64,000 nt of DNA from Prochlorococcus sp. AG-670-O17. Lineage in GTDB: Bacteria > Cyanobacteriota > Cyanobacteriia > PCC-6307 > Cyanobiaceae. Every line of letters starts with the position of its first letter. Positions within the stretch are counted from its first letter, which is position 1. This document shows positions 14,792-26,050 of the stretch, one piece after another. The stretch lies in assembly GCA_003211315.1 (NCBI GenBank), contig QCTC01000002.1, forward strand, positions 1 to 64,000, in the 5' to 3' direction. The notes under the pieces were generated by a model. That model worked only from the letters and a program-made list of their open reading frames with translations, searched no databases and was not told the origin of the DNA. The position numbers and the translations under genes are program-made.

Positions 14792-16582
14792 TTGAAAAAT
14801 AGTAATTTCAATAATAAGTTCCCTTCTTTTAATAGACAGCCTTTGGTTTTCTATTTAATTACTACTTTTACTTTTTTATTAATATTACTTAGATTAGTTT
14901 TTCTTCAATTATTAAATCATGAGACTTACAAAAAAATGTCTGATGAAAATAGAATTAGGCTAATTTCTACTCAACCAATTAGAGGAAGGATACTAGATAA
15001 AAATGGATTAATATTGGCAGATAGCCGTTTTAAGTACTCATTAATAGTTAAACCTCAATACGTCAGCAAAAAAGCATGGCAGAAAAATAAATCAAAGATT
15101 TCGAAATTATTCAATATTTCATCTGATTCACTTCAAAAGAAATATTCTGATGGTTTAAAAAATAAAAATTTTTCAATAACTCTTTTAGATGATTTAAAAG
15201 TTGATCAAGTTATCAAATTTAAAGAAAATGAAAATATCTTAAATGGCTTAGAGATCTCAACAAAAATGATTAGAAATTATCCTTATAAAACTGTTGCTTC
15301 TCATGTGATTGGTTATACCCAACCCATTACAGATTCTGAATTTAATATTTTGTCAAAAAAAGGTTATAAATTAAATGATTTAATAGGAAGAACTGGAATT
15401 GAGTTTGTTTATGAAGATCATATAAGAGGAGAATGGGGAGGAGAAATGATTGAAGTGAACTCTTCTGGCACTTTTACAAAATCTTTAGGTATTAAACCAT
15501 CAAAACAAGGGAAAGACCTTCAATTGACTATTGACTTGAATTTACAATTAATCGCTGAAGAAGTGCTTAAAGATAAAAATGGAGGAGCAATAATAGTTAT
15601 GGATCCAAGAGATGGTGCCATAAGAGCAATGGCTAGTAAACCAACTTTTGACTTGAATTTTTTTTCAAAAGAATTTAAACCAGAAAAAGAATATAATGCT
15701 CTGTTCAAATCTCCTGCAAAACCATTATTTAATAGAGCTTTAAATGCATATGATCCAGGAAGTGTTTGGAAAATTGTAACTGCTATAGCTGGTTTAGAAA
15801 GCGGAAAGTTTCCTCCTGAAACTTCTTTAGAAACTAAACCTTGTATTACATATGGAAGTCAATGTTTTAGAGAACATAATGACTTAGGGTTTGGAACAAT
15901 AGGTTATGAAGATGCTTTGCGGGTTTCAAGTAATACTTTTTTTTATCAAATTGGTTATGGCGTAGGTGTAGATGAAATTTATAACGTTTCTAAGAAGCTT
16001 GGCTTTGCCGCACTATCTGGAATCGAAATATCCGAACAAGAAAATGTAGGTTTAGTGGCAAGTAGTCAATGGGCTAAAAAAGGGAGAGGCTGGGGGGAAC
16101 CAGGAAGAACTCCTTGGGTTCCAGAGGATATCGCGAGTATGTCTATCGGTCAATTTGTTGTCCAAGTTACCCCTATTCAAATAGCTCGTGCATATGCCGT
16201 AATCGCGAATGGTGGTTATTTAGTCACTCCTCATTTATCTAAAAAAGAAGATCAACTATTAATAAATCAAAAACGTATAAAAATTGATATTGATCCAAAT
16301 AATCTTCAGTTAGTGAAAAATGGATTAAGAAAAGTAGTTGAATCTGGAACAGGAGTCTCTATCAATTATGGGGTATCTAATCTTCCTCCAGTTTCAGGCA
16401 AAACTGGTACTGCTGAAGATGGAGAAGGAGGTTCAGATCATGCATGGTTTGTTTGCTTTACTCCTTCTGATAAAAGTGAATTGTTAATAGTTGCTTTTGC
16501 ACAAAATACGCCTGGTGGAGGCTCTGTACATGCACTACCTATGGCTAGAGAAATTTTAAAAGTTTGGAATGAAACTAAATAA
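14792..16582 (+). CDS. mrdA: class B penicillin-binding protein 2 (elongation transpeptidase)
   Basis: A protein of 596 residues with a TTG start. It has one N-terminal membrane helix (FYLITTFTFLLILLRLVF), the PBP2 dimerisation part (NRIRLISTQPIRGRILDKNG, IGRTGIEFVYE) and the transpeptidase domain with SxxK (Ser324 in YDPGSVWK), SxN (SSN) and KTGT (Lys537). It cross-links peptidoglycan during side-wall growth. The pattern resembles MrdA more than FtsI. It works in the same complex as MreB, though the nearby mreB belongs to the inserted element. Confidence 0.88.
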   Translation: MKNSNFNNKFPSFNRQPLVFYLITTFTFLLILLRLVFLQLLNHETYKKMSDENRIRLISTQPIRGRILDKNGLILADSRFKYSLIVKPQYVSKKAWQKNKSKISKLFNISSDSLQKKYSDGLKNKNFSITLLDDLKVDQVIKFKENENILNGLEISTKMIRNYPYKTVASHVIGYTQPITDSEFNILSKKGYKLNDLIGRTGIEFVYEDHIRGEWGGEMIEVNSSGTFTKSLGIKPSKQGKDLQLTIDLNLQLIAEEVLKDKNGGAIIVMDPRDGAIRAMASKPTFDLNFFSKEFKPEKEYNALFKSPAKPLFNRALNAYDPGSVWKIVTAIAGLESGKFPPETSLETKPCITYGSQCFREHNDLGFGTIGYEDALRVSSNTFFYQIGYGVGVDEIYNVSKKLGFAALSGIEISEQENVGLVASSQWAKKGRGWGEPGRTPWVPEDIASMSIGQFVVQVTPIQIARAYAVIANGGYLVTPHLSKKEDQLLINQKRIKIDIDPNNLQLVKNGLRKVVESGTGVSINYGVSNLPPVSGKTGTAEDGEGGSDHAWFVCFTPSDKSELLIVAFAQNTPGGGSVHALPMAREILKVWNETK

Positions 16583-16613
16583 ATATAATTCGCCTAGATT
16601 TTTATAAAATATT

Positions 16614-17138
16614 TTAAACTTTCAATTTTTTCATTTGTGAAAGTCGTTGAATTATATCTTCTATTGTTTTTATATCCACTGGTTTACTAAATGAAGATAA
16701 CAGTTGTCTACCTAAAACTTGACTTCCTAAATGTACTAATTGAATTCGTAATGAGGTTAACAGCTCTAATCCAACTCCACCAGAAAAAGTTGCAATTGCA
16801 ATTGGCTGACCATTAAATAAATTTCTAAAATCATCCCCTGATACGGATAGCCATGCTATGAGATTAGAAAGAATTGGAGGTATCGAACCGTTATATTCAG
16901 GAGCACATATAATCCATTTTTCTGTAGCAAAAAGCTTTTTTTTTATTTCAATTATTTCGACAGGAATATTTTCTTTTGTATGAATTCGTGGATTAAATAA
17001 AGGTATATCAAAACTAGTAAGATCCAAAATCTCAGAATTGAATTTTAGTTCATTACTTTTTTCTTGAAATTTTTTTGAAAGTTCTAGATTTTTTCCACAA
17101 CTTGCTGAAATGATTATTAGATCTTTTGCATCAGGCAT
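16614..17138 (-). CDS. NAD(P)H-dependent FMN reductase
   Basis: A protein of 174 residues with a flavodoxin-like fold. The FMN phosphate loop is at the start (IISASCGKNLELSKKF) and the flavin ring-binding motif is APEYNGSIPPILSNLIAWLS. Members reduce free FMN, quinones, chromate or azo dyes. It follows the two flavodiiron genes on the same strand with an 18 bp gap, so it may share their transcript and supply reduced flavin or electrons. Confidence 0.82.
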   Translation of the reverse strand: MPDAKDLIIISASCGKNLELSKKFQEKSNELKFNSEILDLTSFDIPLFNPRIHTKENIPVEIIEIKKKLFATEKWIICAPEYNGSIPPILSNLIAWLSVSGDDFRNLFNGQPIAIATFSGGVGLELLTSLRIQLVHLGSQVLGRQLLSSFSKPVDIKTIEDIIQRLSQMKKLKV

Positions 17139-17156
17139 AAATAAAAATAATTTGGT

Positions 17157-18959
17157 TTAGTAGTTAGCTCCACTCTTACGGTGATGAACGGCAGTTAGAC
17201 TATCGGATTTTAATATATTGCCGTGTAAAACCTCAGCATATATTACCCAATGATCTCCGCATTCCATTCTTTCTTTAACAGAAGCATCTAACCATGCTAA
17301 TGACTCAGGAATTATTACTTGATCATTAGGTGTTAATTCAATATCTAAGCCATCAAATCGATCTTCACCTGGTGAGAAAGGTTTTGTAAATCTTTTTAAA
17401 GGTTCCCTGAAATCTTTTTCGCTAAGAATATTTAAGGCGAAAGAGTCACCTTTTTGAAGAAGCGATTCTACTGATCTATCTTTTGCTACCGCAATACTTA
17501 ATCCAGGAGGAGAAAAACTTGCTTGGCTTACCCAAGATGCAAGCATAGCTCCTTTTACATTATTTTCATCTTTCCCTTTTGATGCAGTTAGAACACATAG
17601 TGAACCAAGTACTCTTCCTAAAGCTTGCAATGTTGGATCAGTTTTACTTGATATCATTCCGGTATCTGATTTTCTGATTTTTTGTTTTGCTTTTTTTAAA
17701 ATTTTTCTACCAAAATGAGTACCAATTTCTTCTAGTTCTTTAATTTTTGGTTTATTAGGACTAAATTTTATTCTTATTGGATCAAAACTAAATTTAAATC
17801 CACCATCTTTTAATTTTGTCTCAAGCAAATCTATTGCTTCTCCGCTCCATCCAAAACTACCGAAGATGCCTACTGGTTTATCTCTATTACCCTCTGATAA
17901 CAAAGTTCCTAAAGCACTTACTATTGGAGTTGGGGCGTGTCCCCCCAAAGTAGGCGATCCGATTAGATATCCATCAGCATGTTGAATAGATTTTATAAGT
18001 TCATCATTAGATGTAAATTCACAATTAATACTTTCAACTTCTACTGAAGTTCTATTTACACCTTTCGCTAATGCATCACCTATTGAGGCTGTATTGCCAT
18101 AAGCACTAGCGTATATCAAGACAATTTTAGAATTGTTTGTTGAAAGATTCTCTCCCCATCTAATATAGTCATTTAAAAAGCTTTTTAAGCTGTACTCAAT
18201 TGCTGGACCGTGAAGTGGAGCAATAGTTTTAATGTCTAGTTCAGAAATTTTTTCAGCTATTGATACGATTTGATTAGACATTGGTGCCATAAGACAATCA
18301 TAAAAATGTTTTCTATCAATTTCTGTACTTATTCTGTTGGTTTCTGACCATTCTTCAGATGCTAAATGTGCAGAAAATATTTTTTCACTTAAAAGTATTT
18401 CTTGATTCTCTTCATATATGATTAATCCACCAGGCCACCTGGCAGTTGGTACAGGAATTAGTTTTAATGAAATATTTTCTAGTTCTAGATAAAGTTCTTT
18501 TTTTACGATGTTAATTTCAGGTAATTCTTGCTCAATAAAAGTTTTTAAATTTGGATTTTTTTGATTCCAAAGTTCACTAATAAGCTTAAAACCAGGATTC
18601 GAACATGTGAGAGTTAAGTTGCTGAATTGGACACTGATTGATTTTATAGTTTCAATAATTTTAGGATTTACATGACCAGTAATTATGTTAATTTTGTTGA
18701 ATTTAAACTCATTATGAAAATTTGAAATTACTTCATTAATTAATTTTGAATATTCTTTTTCAGGTGGATGAATAATGAAAAAATCATTATTAGTTATGAT
18801 TAAAAAAGTATTAAATGAAGTTCCTTTCTCAAGATTAAATTCGAGCTCAAACCTTTCTTTGTTTTGATCAAGAAATCTGATGCAAATAAATTTTTCAGTT
18901 ATTTCAAATATTGATAAGTTTTTATTTTCTAAAAGTGAACTTGTATTAATTACTGACAT
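17157..18959 (-). CDS. flv1: flavodiiron protein with altered metal site (Flv1-like)
   Basis: A protein of 600 residues with the cyanobacterial three-part layout: beta-lactamase-like domain (1-250), flavodoxin domain (about 280-420, IVLIYASAYGNTASIGDALAKG in parts) and a flavin reductase domain (450-600). The canonical H-x-E-x-D-H iron ligands are missing (the matching place reads ITGHVNPK), as in Flv1/Flv2-type subunits. Its partner upstream has the full set. The pair reduces oxygen to water downstream of photosystem I and protects against light fluctuation. Naming rests on the ligand pattern. Confidence 0.82.
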   Translation of the reverse strand: MSVINTSSLLENKNLSIFEITEKFICIRFLDQNKERFELEFNLEKGTSFNTFLIITNNDFFIIHPPEKEYSKLINEVISNFHNEFKFNKINIITGHVNPKIIETIKSISVQFSNLTLTCSNPGFKLISELWNQKNPNLKTFIEQELPEINIVKKELYLELENISLKLIPVPTARWPGGLIIYEENQEILLSEKIFSAHLASEEWSETNRISTEIDRKHFYDCLMAPMSNQIVSIAEKISELDIKTIAPLHGPAIEYSLKSFLNDYIRWGENLSTNNSKIVLIYASAYGNTASIGDALAKGVNRTSVEVESINCEFTSNDELIKSIQHADGYLIGSPTLGGHAPTPIVSALGTLLSEGNRDKPVGIFGSFGWSGEAIDLLETKLKDGGFKFSFDPIRIKFSPNKPKIKELEEIGTHFGRKILKKAKQKIRKSDTGMISSKTDPTLQALGRVLGSLCVLTASKGKDENNVKGAMLASWVSQASFSPPGLSIAVAKDRSVESLLQKGDSFALNILSEKDFREPLKRFTKPFSPGEDRFDGLDIELTPNDQVIIPESLAWLDASVKERMECGDHWVIYAEVLHGNILKSDSLTAVHHRKSGANY

Positions 18960-18976
18960 CTTTAAAGATTTATTTT

Positions 18977-20791
18977 TTAGTAGTGATTAGCAACTTTCCT
19001 ATGATGAACGGCTGTTTTACAGGATAAATCAGAAACGCTTCCATTTTTAACTATACCGTAAATAATCCAATGATCTGGAGTCTCTAATCGTGAACTTACT
19101 TTACAATCTAAAAATGCGAGAGAATCAGAAAGTACTGGTCCACCATTCGCGATATTGCTCACTACATCTACATCAGCAAATCTATCTGCTCCAGGTGCAA
19201 ATCTTTTTAAAAAATGTCTAAACATTTTTTGATAGTTATCTTCTCGTAAGATATTCACTACAAAACCTTCTCCAACTTGCATATAAGATTCAATAGCTCT
19301 ATCTTTTGCTACTGCAACTGTAATACCTGGCGGACTGAAACTTGCCTGACTAACCCAGCTTGCTACCATCGCGCTTTGTCTAAAAGTCGAACCTTCTCCT
19401 TGGCTAGCTGTAACTACATATAAACCTCCACTTAATCTCCCTAAAGCTTTATCCAGATTTGAATCAAGGCTTTTCATTGAAGCAATATTTTTCTTCTTAT
19501 TAATTAATTGTCCCAAGTCGGTTCCAGCTTCTTCAAATTGTTGATAGATAATAGGATCTGGAATATTTTTAACTCTTAGAGGTGAAAAGGCTTCTTTTTG
19601 TCCTAATTCTCTCAACTTATTTGCTAATGAGTCTATAGGTTCATCATTTCCTCCAAAAGCATCATAAACTGCCGTAAATTGTTTAGGCTTTAATGCGGCA
19701 AAAAGAGTGCCAAGAGACTCTTTTAATTCATTATCAGACTTAACTGGCCAGGTAGGGATTACTACGGCTTTAGATTCTGAAATTAAACCTGTTAATTCCT
19801 GAGAATCTGAAGATCTTAAATCAATTAATTGAACCTGTGCATCTGCTTTACTTATGCCGTGAGATATAGCTTGACTTAATCGATCACAATATCCATAATC
19901 ACTGATGTAGCAGACAGATACAAATTCATTACCTTTACTCTTGTTACTACTCCACTCTGAATACTTTTCTTTCCAAAAATTGACTTGATTATGAAGTAAT
20001 GGCCCATGACCCACAGCTATAGTTTTAAGTCTAGGTAACTTATCTATTCGTTTGATAGCTTGTAGAACACTTCTTGCGTTCGGGCCCATAAGACAATCGT
20101 AATAAAAACGAAAATCCTCATAAATTTCTTTTTGATCATTATCAAAAAATTCATCAGAGCAATAATGCAATCCAAAAGCATCGCATGTATATAAAACATT
20201 CGTACCGTGATCGTAGGAGAAAATAGTATCTGGCCAATGTAAATTTGGTGCACTTATAAATTCAATATTATGATTTACTCCACTTGTGGGGTTAGCTCCA
20301 AGATCTAAATATTGTCCACTTTTTACTTCTAATCTTTTAAATGGAATATGTATTTGATCCTCAATAAATTTAAGCGCTAATTTCGAACCAACTACTATTA
20401 TTTGTGGATTAAGAGTTAAGAGGTTTCCAATTAAACCTGAGTGGTCTGGCTCTGTATGACTTGTAATTAAATAATCAATTTCTTCTGGATTTACTTCTTT
20501 AAGTAATTGCTCAAACCATAGTTTTTCAAATTTAGCGTGGCTTGTATCAATTATTGCTAGTTTTTGGCCCTTAATGATAAAACTATTATAAGTAGTTCCA
20601 TTTCTTAATCCAAATTCAATATCAAACCTACTTCGATCCCAGTCAAGAGATCTAATTGCACTTGTGTCATCTGCAAAAACTTTCTGTTGCACAGATAATT
20701 TTTGCTCAACTTTATTCATCTCTGAAATATTTGTTTTTGCAGAAGTTATCATACTATTATTCTTTTGTATTATGACTTTAGTTAAATACAA
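18977..20791 (-). CDS. flv3: flavodiiron protein with intact diiron site (Flv3-like)
   Basis: A protein of 604 residues. The diiron ligands are present: H112, E114, D116 and H117 in SHTEPDHSG, an Asp in LYTCDAFGLHYCSDEFF and His in AVGHGPLLH. The flavodoxin domain (about 295-430) and C-terminal flavin reductase domain (about 455-604) follow. It is expected to form the oxygen-reducing complex with the downstream subunit, 17 bp away. The start is uncertain; Met14 (MITSAKTN) is an alternative. Confidence 0.85.
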   Translation of the reverse strand: MYLTKVIIQKNNSMITSAKTNISEMNKVEQKLSVQQKVFADDTSAIRSLDWDRSRFDIEFGLRNGTTYNSFIIKGQKLAIIDTSHAKFEKLWFEQLLKEVNPEEIDYLITSHTEPDHSGLIGNLLTLNPQIIVVGSKLALKFIEDQIHIPFKRLEVKSGQYLDLGANPTSGVNHNIEFISAPNLHWPDTIFSYDHGTNVLYTCDAFGLHYCSDEFFDNDQKEIYEDFRFYYDCLMGPNARSVLQAIKRIDKLPRLKTIAVGHGPLLHNQVNFWKEKYSEWSSNKSKGNEFVSVCYISDYGYCDRLSQAISHGISKADAQVQLIDLRSSDSQELTGLISESKAVVIPTWPVKSDNELKESLGTLFAALKPKQFTAVYDAFGGNDEPIDSLANKLRELGQKEAFSPLRVKNIPDPIIYQQFEEAGTDLGQLINKKKNIASMKSLDSNLDKALGRLSGGLYVVTASQGEGSTFRQSAMVASWVSQASFSPPGITVAVAKDRAIESYMQVGEGFVVNILREDNYQKMFRHFLKRFAPGADRFADVDVVSNIANGGPVLSDSLAFLDCKVSSRLETPDHWIIYGIVKNGSVSDLSCKTAVHHRKVANHY

Positions 20792-20866
20792 TATAAATCC
20801 GCGTGAATCTAAGTGTGGAATTACCGAATTTGTTTTTTAATCACTTCATTATTGATTCTGTTATAA

Positions 20867-23527
20867 ATGAAATCTCAAACTAAAAACACTCCAATTACAG
20901 GTGATGAAATAAGAAAAGAATTTTTAAATTTTTACCATGAAAAATTTCATAAAATCATTCCAAGTGCATCTTTAATTCCTGATGATCCTACAGTTATGCT
21001 CACGATCGCTGGAATGCTGCCTTTTAAGCCAGTTTTTTTAGGATTGCAAGAAAGGCCATCAAAAAGAGCCACATCTAGTCAAAAGTGTATAAGAACAAAT
21101 GATATTGAAAATGTTGGAGTTACAGCTCGACACCATACCTTCTTCGAGATGCTTGGTAATTTTTCTTTTGGAGATTATTTTAAGAAAGAGGCTATTGAGT
21201 GGGCTTGGGAATTAGTGACTGATATTTACGGACTTTCTGCTGAAAATATAATAGTGAGCGTGTTTCATGAAGATCATGATTCGGTAAAGATTTGGAAAGA
21301 AGATATTGGGATTGATCCACAAAGGATAATTAAGCTTGGAGAAAAAGATAATTTCTGGTCTTCAGGGAAAACAGGTCCTTGCGGACCTTGTTCAGAATTA
21401 TATTATGACTTTAAACCTGAAAAAGGTCTTCAGAATATTGATTTAGAAAATGGTGATCGTTTTATAGAATTTTATAATCTTGTATTTATGCAATATAACC
21501 GTGACCCTGATGGTCAATTGACAGATTTGAAATACAAAAATATTGATACTGGAATGGGGCTTGAAAGAATGGCTCAAATATTGCAAAAGAAGAATAATAA
21601 TTATGAAACAGATTTGATTTTTCCAATTATTCAAAAAACTTCTGAGATCTCCAAAATTGATTATTATTCTTCAGATGAAAGAACCAAAATCTCTTTAAAA
21701 ATTATTGGAGATCATATAAGAGCAGTTATACATTTAATTTCTGATGGGGTAGTAGCAAGTAATCTTGGAAGGGGATACATATTAAGAAGACTGATTCGAA
21801 GAATGGTTAGACATGGAAGGTTGTTAGGCTTAAAAAATGAATTTTTATCGAAACTTGCAAGTGTAGGTATTAAATTAATGCAAGAGAATTATCCAGATTT
21901 AAAAAATAATTGTGATCATATATTGAGTGAGATAAAAATTGAAGAAATAAGATTTAGAGAAACTCTTGATAGAGGTGAGAAATTATTAGATGAATTGATT
22001 TCATCGGGCCAGAAAATGATTACTGGGTTTAAAGCATTTGAACTTTATGATACTTATGGATTTCCATTAGAACTAACAGAAGAAATTGCTCAAGAAAACA
22101 ATATTGGTGTTGATGTTAAGGGGTTTGATAAAGAAATGTCTGCACAAAAAGAAAGAGCTAAAGCTGCTTCTCAGATTATTGATTTGACATTAGAGGGTTC
22201 ATTAGAACGAGAAATAGACTTATTTGATAAAACTCTTTTTAATGGTTATGATTCACTCGATTCAGATGCAGAAATTAAGGGTATATTTTTGGAATCAACC
22301 TTGGTTAAGCAAGCAAGTGAAGGGCAGAAAGTTTTAATTGTCCTTGATCAGACTTCTTTCTATGGAGAATCTGGAGGTCAAGTTGGTGATATTGGAACGA
22401 TATTCTCGAATGATCTAGAGGTTTTAGTTGATAACGTCATACGAAAGAAAAACGTTTTTCTGCATTATGGAATAGTTAAAAAAGGAATATTAAGTCTGGG
22501 ACAAAAAGTTAAAACTAAAGTAAATGATTTGGCTAGAGCTAAGGCTGCTGCAAATCATACTGCTACCCATTTATTGCAATCTGCTCTCAAAGTAGTTGTT
22601 AATGAAAGTGTTGGACAAAAAGGCTCATTAGTCGCATTTAATAAATTACGATTTGATTTCAATTCTTCTCAACCTATTACAAAAGATCAAATTTTTAAAG
22701 TTGAGACTTTAGTTAATTCTTGGATTTTGGAAAATCATTCTCTAAAAATTAAAAACATGGCCAAGAGTGAGGCTCTCGAGAGAGGGGCAGTGGCTATGTT
22801 TGGAGAGAAATATGATGATGAAGTAAGAGTTGTTGATGTGCCAAGTGTTTCGATGGAACTATGTGGTGGAACTCATGTAAAAACCACATCTGAATTAGGT
22901 TGTTTTAAAATAATTAGTGAAGAAGGTATTTCAGCGGGCGTAAGAAGAATCGAAGCATTGTCAGGGCAATCAGCTTTTGAATACTTTAGTGATAAAAATT
23001 CTCTTGTAAGTCAACTTAGTGATTTGTTAAAAGCAAATCCTAATCAACTCCTAAACAGGGTTAATTCTTTGCAATCAGAGTTGATTAATAAAAATAAAGA
23101 AATACAAAAAATGAAGGATGAAATTGCTTATTTTAAATACTCTTCGCTAAGTTCTTCTGCAAATAAAGTTGGTTTATTTTCGCTGATTATTAGTCAACTT
23201 GATGGACTAGACGGAAATTCTCTACAATCTGCAGCATTAGATTTAACTTCTAAATTGGGAGATAAGTCGGTTGTGATTCTTGGAGGAATACCAGATAAGG
23301 AAAATAGAAAATTGTTATTTGTTGTCTCTTTTGGGGAAGACTTAGTTAAAAAAGGTATGCATGCAGGTAAATTAATTAATGATATTTCACGTATTTGCTC
23401 GGGGGGAGGTGGAGGTAAACCTAACTTTGCACAGGCAGGTGCTAAAGATATTGATAAATTAAATGATGCTTTGGAATATGCAAGAAAAGATTTGAGGTCA
23501 AAGCTCCTTAGTTACTCTGATAAGTAA
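20867..23527 (+). CDS. alaS: alanyl-tRNA synthetase
   Basis: A protein of 886 residues, the expected length. The class II catalytic core has motif 1 near the N-terminus and the Ala-specific [17 protein letters not shown]. The editing domain has the zinc ligands HTATHLL and CGGTHVK. The C-terminal oligomerisation/C-Ala domain ends with a Gly-rich [16 protein letters not shown]. It charges tRNA-Ala and removes mischarged Ser/Gly. Its 3' end overlaps the convergent speA end by 16 bp. Confidence 0.97.
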   Translation: MKSQTKNTPITGDEIRKEFLNFYHEKFHKIIPSASLIPDDPTVMLTIAGMLPFKPVFLGLQERPSKRATSSQKCIRTNDIENVGVTARHHTFFEMLGNFSFGDYFKKEAIEWAWELVTDIYGLSAENIIVSVFHEDHDSVKIWKEDIGIDPQRIIKLGEKDNFWSSGKTGPCGPCSELYYDFKPEKGLQNIDLENGDRFIEFYNLVFMQYNRDPDGQLTDLKYKNIDTGMGLERMAQILQKKNNNYETDLIFPIIQKTSEISKIDYYSSDERTKISLKIIGDHIRAVIHLISDGVVASNLGRGYILRRLIRRMVRHGRLLGLKNEFLSKLASVGIKLMQENYPDLKNNCDHILSEIKIEEIRFRETLDRGEKLLDELISSGQKMITGFKAFELYDTYGFPLELTEEIAQENNIGVDVKGFDKEMSAQKERAKAASQIIDLTLEGSLEREIDLFDKTLFNGYDSLDSDAEIKGIFLESTLVKQASEGQKVLIVLDQTSFYGESGGQVGDIGTIFSNDLEVLVDNVIRKKNVFLHYGIVKKGILSLGQKVKTKVNDLARAKAAANHTATHLLQSALKVVVNESVGQKGSLVAFNKLRFDFNSSQPITKDQIFKVETLVNSWILENHSLKIKNMAKSEALERGAVAMFGEKYDDEVRVVDVPSVSMELCGGTHVKTTSELGCFKIISEEGISAGVRRIEALSGQSAFEYFSDKNSLVSQLSDLLKANPNQLLNRVNSLQSELINKNKEIQKMKDEIAYFKYSSLSSSANKVGLFSLIISQLDGLDGNSLQSAALDLTSKLGDKSVVILGGIPDKENRKLLFVVSFGEDLVKKGMHAGKLINDISRICSGGGGGKPNFAQAGAKDIDKLNDALEYARKDLRSKLLSYSDK

Positions 23528-25458
23528 CTACTTTTTCTTAAACTGGTTTCTATTTGGTCGATTAACTTTCGTGCTTCTTGAATAGTTAAAGTTTTATTAT
23601 TGATGGCAGATTCAGTATTGATTCTTATTGATTCAACTAAATTATCTGAACTATAATCTAGTAACTCTAAAATTTCTGATTTGCTGTTTTCTTTAATAAT
23701 GTTTTCAATTTTATAAGAATTATCTTCATTTATATCAATATGAATAACATTTGTATTTCCAAATAAATTATGGAAATTCCCTAATGCCTCTTGATATGCC
23801 CCTGCCATAAAGATTCCTATTAGATAATCATTATTTTTTTCTGGAGGATGTAAATTCAATAGTGATTTAATCTTTCCATTGTCAACAAAACTATTCAGCT
23901 TGCCATCAGAATCACAAGTTAAATCTGCAAAGTTTCCCTTACAAAAGGGCTCTTCTAAATGTCTATGAATTGGAATAATTGGAAAAACTTGATTAATTGC
24001 CCAGGTATCAGGAATAGATTTAAAAACTGACAAATTTGCGTAATATGTTGATGCAAGCGTGTCGGTTATTTCAGATAAATCTGGATGGATAATCTCATCA
24101 TTCTCCAATTGATTTGCAATTTCTTTTGCACAAGCCCATGTAAGTTCTTCCGCATACGCACGTTCTTCCAGACAGATAAATCCCAGTCTAAAAGCAACTA
24201 AGCAATCCTCTTTAAATTTTTTAGCGTCATTCCATAATTCTATTATTTCCGATAAATCTTCTTTTTTATCTCTAAGATTCCTTATCTGATTAAGGGTTTC
24301 TATCAGATTTGTGATTATTAATGATTGTTTTTTTTGATCGGATACTTTAACTTGGGAGCTGACATGACTTGTTCCTAAAATATTAAAAATTAAAACTGAA
24401 CAATGACTGATTATCGCTCTACCACTTTCTGAGATTATGATTGGATGTTGAATATTATTTACTTCACATGAATCTTTTACTGTTGCAATGACGTCATTTG
24501 CGTAGTTTTGAAGAGAATAATTTGTAGAAGTATTGGAAGACGTTTTAGTTCCATCGAAGTCTATTCCTAATCCGCCTCCAACATCTATATATTTCATTGG
24601 TGCGCCTAACTTAGATAATTCAACAAATATTTGACTAGCTTCTTGCAATGCGTCTTTTATTACTGATATATCACTGATTTGGCTTCCAACATGGAAATGC
24701 AGCAACATCATTTCTTTTATTAGATTTGCTTCTTTTAGATCTTTTATTGTTAGCATTATCTCTGGAATTGATAATCCAAATTTGGAATTATCTCCCAATG
24801 ATTTACCCCACCTTCCACTACTCTTACTTGATAATTTTGATCTAATTCCAAGTATGGGTGTTGCTTTGAGATCTTTTACAGCCTCTATAATTCTTTGAAC
24901 TTCATCTCTTTGTTCAATAACTATAATTGGCTGTTTACCAAGTTTTCTGGCTAATATTGCAGTCTCAATATACTTTTTATCTTTATATCCATTACAAATT
25001 AAAAGTGATTTTTGATTTTCTAGGATTGATAATCCAATTAATAATTCTGATTTACTTCCTACTTCTAAACCAAAATTCCAACAATCCCCATATTCAATGA
25101 TTTTTTCCAATACATTCTTTTGCTGATTACATTTAATAGGAAAAACTCCTTGATAAATATTTTTATAGTCATAAGTTTCTATAGCTTGGGAGAAGGCATT
25201 ATTTAATTCCGTAATTCGGTCTTTTAAAATGTCGTTGAATCTTATTATTAAGGGAGTATTGATTTCTCTACTTTTAAATTCCTTAACAAGGTTAAAAAGA
25301 TCGACTTTTTTTTTGGATTTTTTATCTGGGCTTATCGATATATTGCCCTCTGAATTAATTGAAAAATATTTTTCTCCCCATTTATCAATACCATATGTAG
25401 AAATACTATCTTCTATAGTCCAATTCTTATTTAATTTTTTTGGATCAAAATCGGTCAA
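23512..25458 (-). CDS. speA: biosynthetic arginine decarboxylase
   Basis: A protein of 648 residues, PLP-dependent, fold type III. PLP Lys lies in [13 protein letters not shown]; the phosphate-binding Gly loop is [12 protein letters not shown]; and [10 protein letters not shown] is conserved. It makes agmatine from arginine, the first step of polyamine synthesis. The tail tapers to a charged helix that overlaps the alaS stop region. Divergent from ndk with about 120 bp between starts. Confidence 0.95.
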   Translation of the reverse strand: MTDFDPKKLNKNWTIEDSISTYGIDKWGEKYFSINSEGNISISPDKKSKKKVDLFNLVKEFKSREINTPLIIRFNDILKDRITELNNAFSQAIETYDYKNIYQGVFPIKCNQQKNVLEKIIEYGDCWNFGLEVGSKSELLIGLSILENQKSLLICNGYKDKKYIETAILARKLGKQPIIVIEQRDEVQRIIEAVKDLKATPILGIRSKLSSKSSGRWGKSLGDNSKFGLSIPEIMLTIKDLKEANLIKEMMLLHFHVGSQISDISVIKDALQEASQIFVELSKLGAPMKYIDVGGGLGIDFDGTKTSSNTSTNYSLQNYANDVIATVKDSCEVNNIQHPIIISESGRAIISHCSVLIFNILGTSHVSSQVKVSDQKKQSLIITNLIETLNQIRNLRDKKEDLSEIIELWNDAKKFKEDCLVAFRLGFICLEERAYAEELTWACAKEIANQLENDEIIHPDLSEITDTLASTYYANLSVFKSIPDTWAINQVFPIIPIHRHLEEPFCKGNFADLTCDSDGKLNSFVDNGKIKSLLNLHPPEKNNDYLIGIFMAGAYQEALGNFHNLFGNTNVIHIDINEDNSYKIENIIKENSKSEILELLDYSSDNLVESIRINTESAINNKTLTIQEARKLIDQIETSLRKSSYLSE

Positions 25459-25579
25459 TTTTATTTTTGTAATTTATATAAGTTTTTGAAAATTACTCAA
25501 AACAATATCTTTTATTTTAATGATTACTTGCCAAGTTACCACCTAAAAGAAGAATATACATAGAGAGATTACTAATTAA

Positions 25580-26038
25580 ATGATCAAAGAGAGAACGTTT
25601 CTTGCAATTAAACCAGATGGAGTTCAGAGAGGATATGTTTCAGAGATTATTGGAAGGTTTGAAAAAAAAGGCTTTAAATTGGTAGGTTTAAAACAATTAA
25701 TTCCATCAAAGCAACTTGCTCAAGATCATTATGGGGTACATAGAGAGAGACCTTTTTTTAAGGATTTAGTCGACTTTATATCAAGTGGTCCTGTGGTTGC
25801 GATGATTTGGGAGGGAGAAGGAGTAATCTTAAGCGCAAGAAAATTAATTGGGGCTACAAAACCACTTGAGGCTGAACCTGGCACTATAAGAGGAGATTTA
25901 GCTATTGATATAGGTAGAAATATAATTCATGGTTCAGATGGAGAAGAAACTGCAAAATTTGAGATAAATTTATGGTTTGATCAAGATGAAATATGTGATT
26001 GGGAGACTTCTGATTCTGAATGGCGAGCAGAAAATTAA
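25580..26038 (+). CDS. ndk: nucleoside diphosphate kinase
   Basis: A protein of 152 residues with normal length and all hallmarks: [14 protein letters not shown] at the N-terminus, the Kpn-loop region, and the phosphorylated His in [12 protein letters not shown]. It balances nucleoside triphosphate pools. It converges with the thiO-like gene, 12 bp apart. Confidence 0.97.
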   Translation: MIKERTFLAIKPDGVQRGYVSEIIGRFEKKGFKLVGLKQLIPSKQLAQDHYGVHRERPFFKDLVDFISSGPVVAMIWEGEGVILSARKLIGATKPLEAEPGTIRGDLAIDIGRNIIHGSDGEETAKFEINLWFDQDEICDWETSDSEWRAEN

Positions 26039-26050
26039 AGAAATTTATAT

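Noticed and set aside
23512-23527. Misassembly at the alaS/speA overlap
   Set aside because: Both proteins have complete family ends; a 16 bp convergent overlap is normal in a compact genome.
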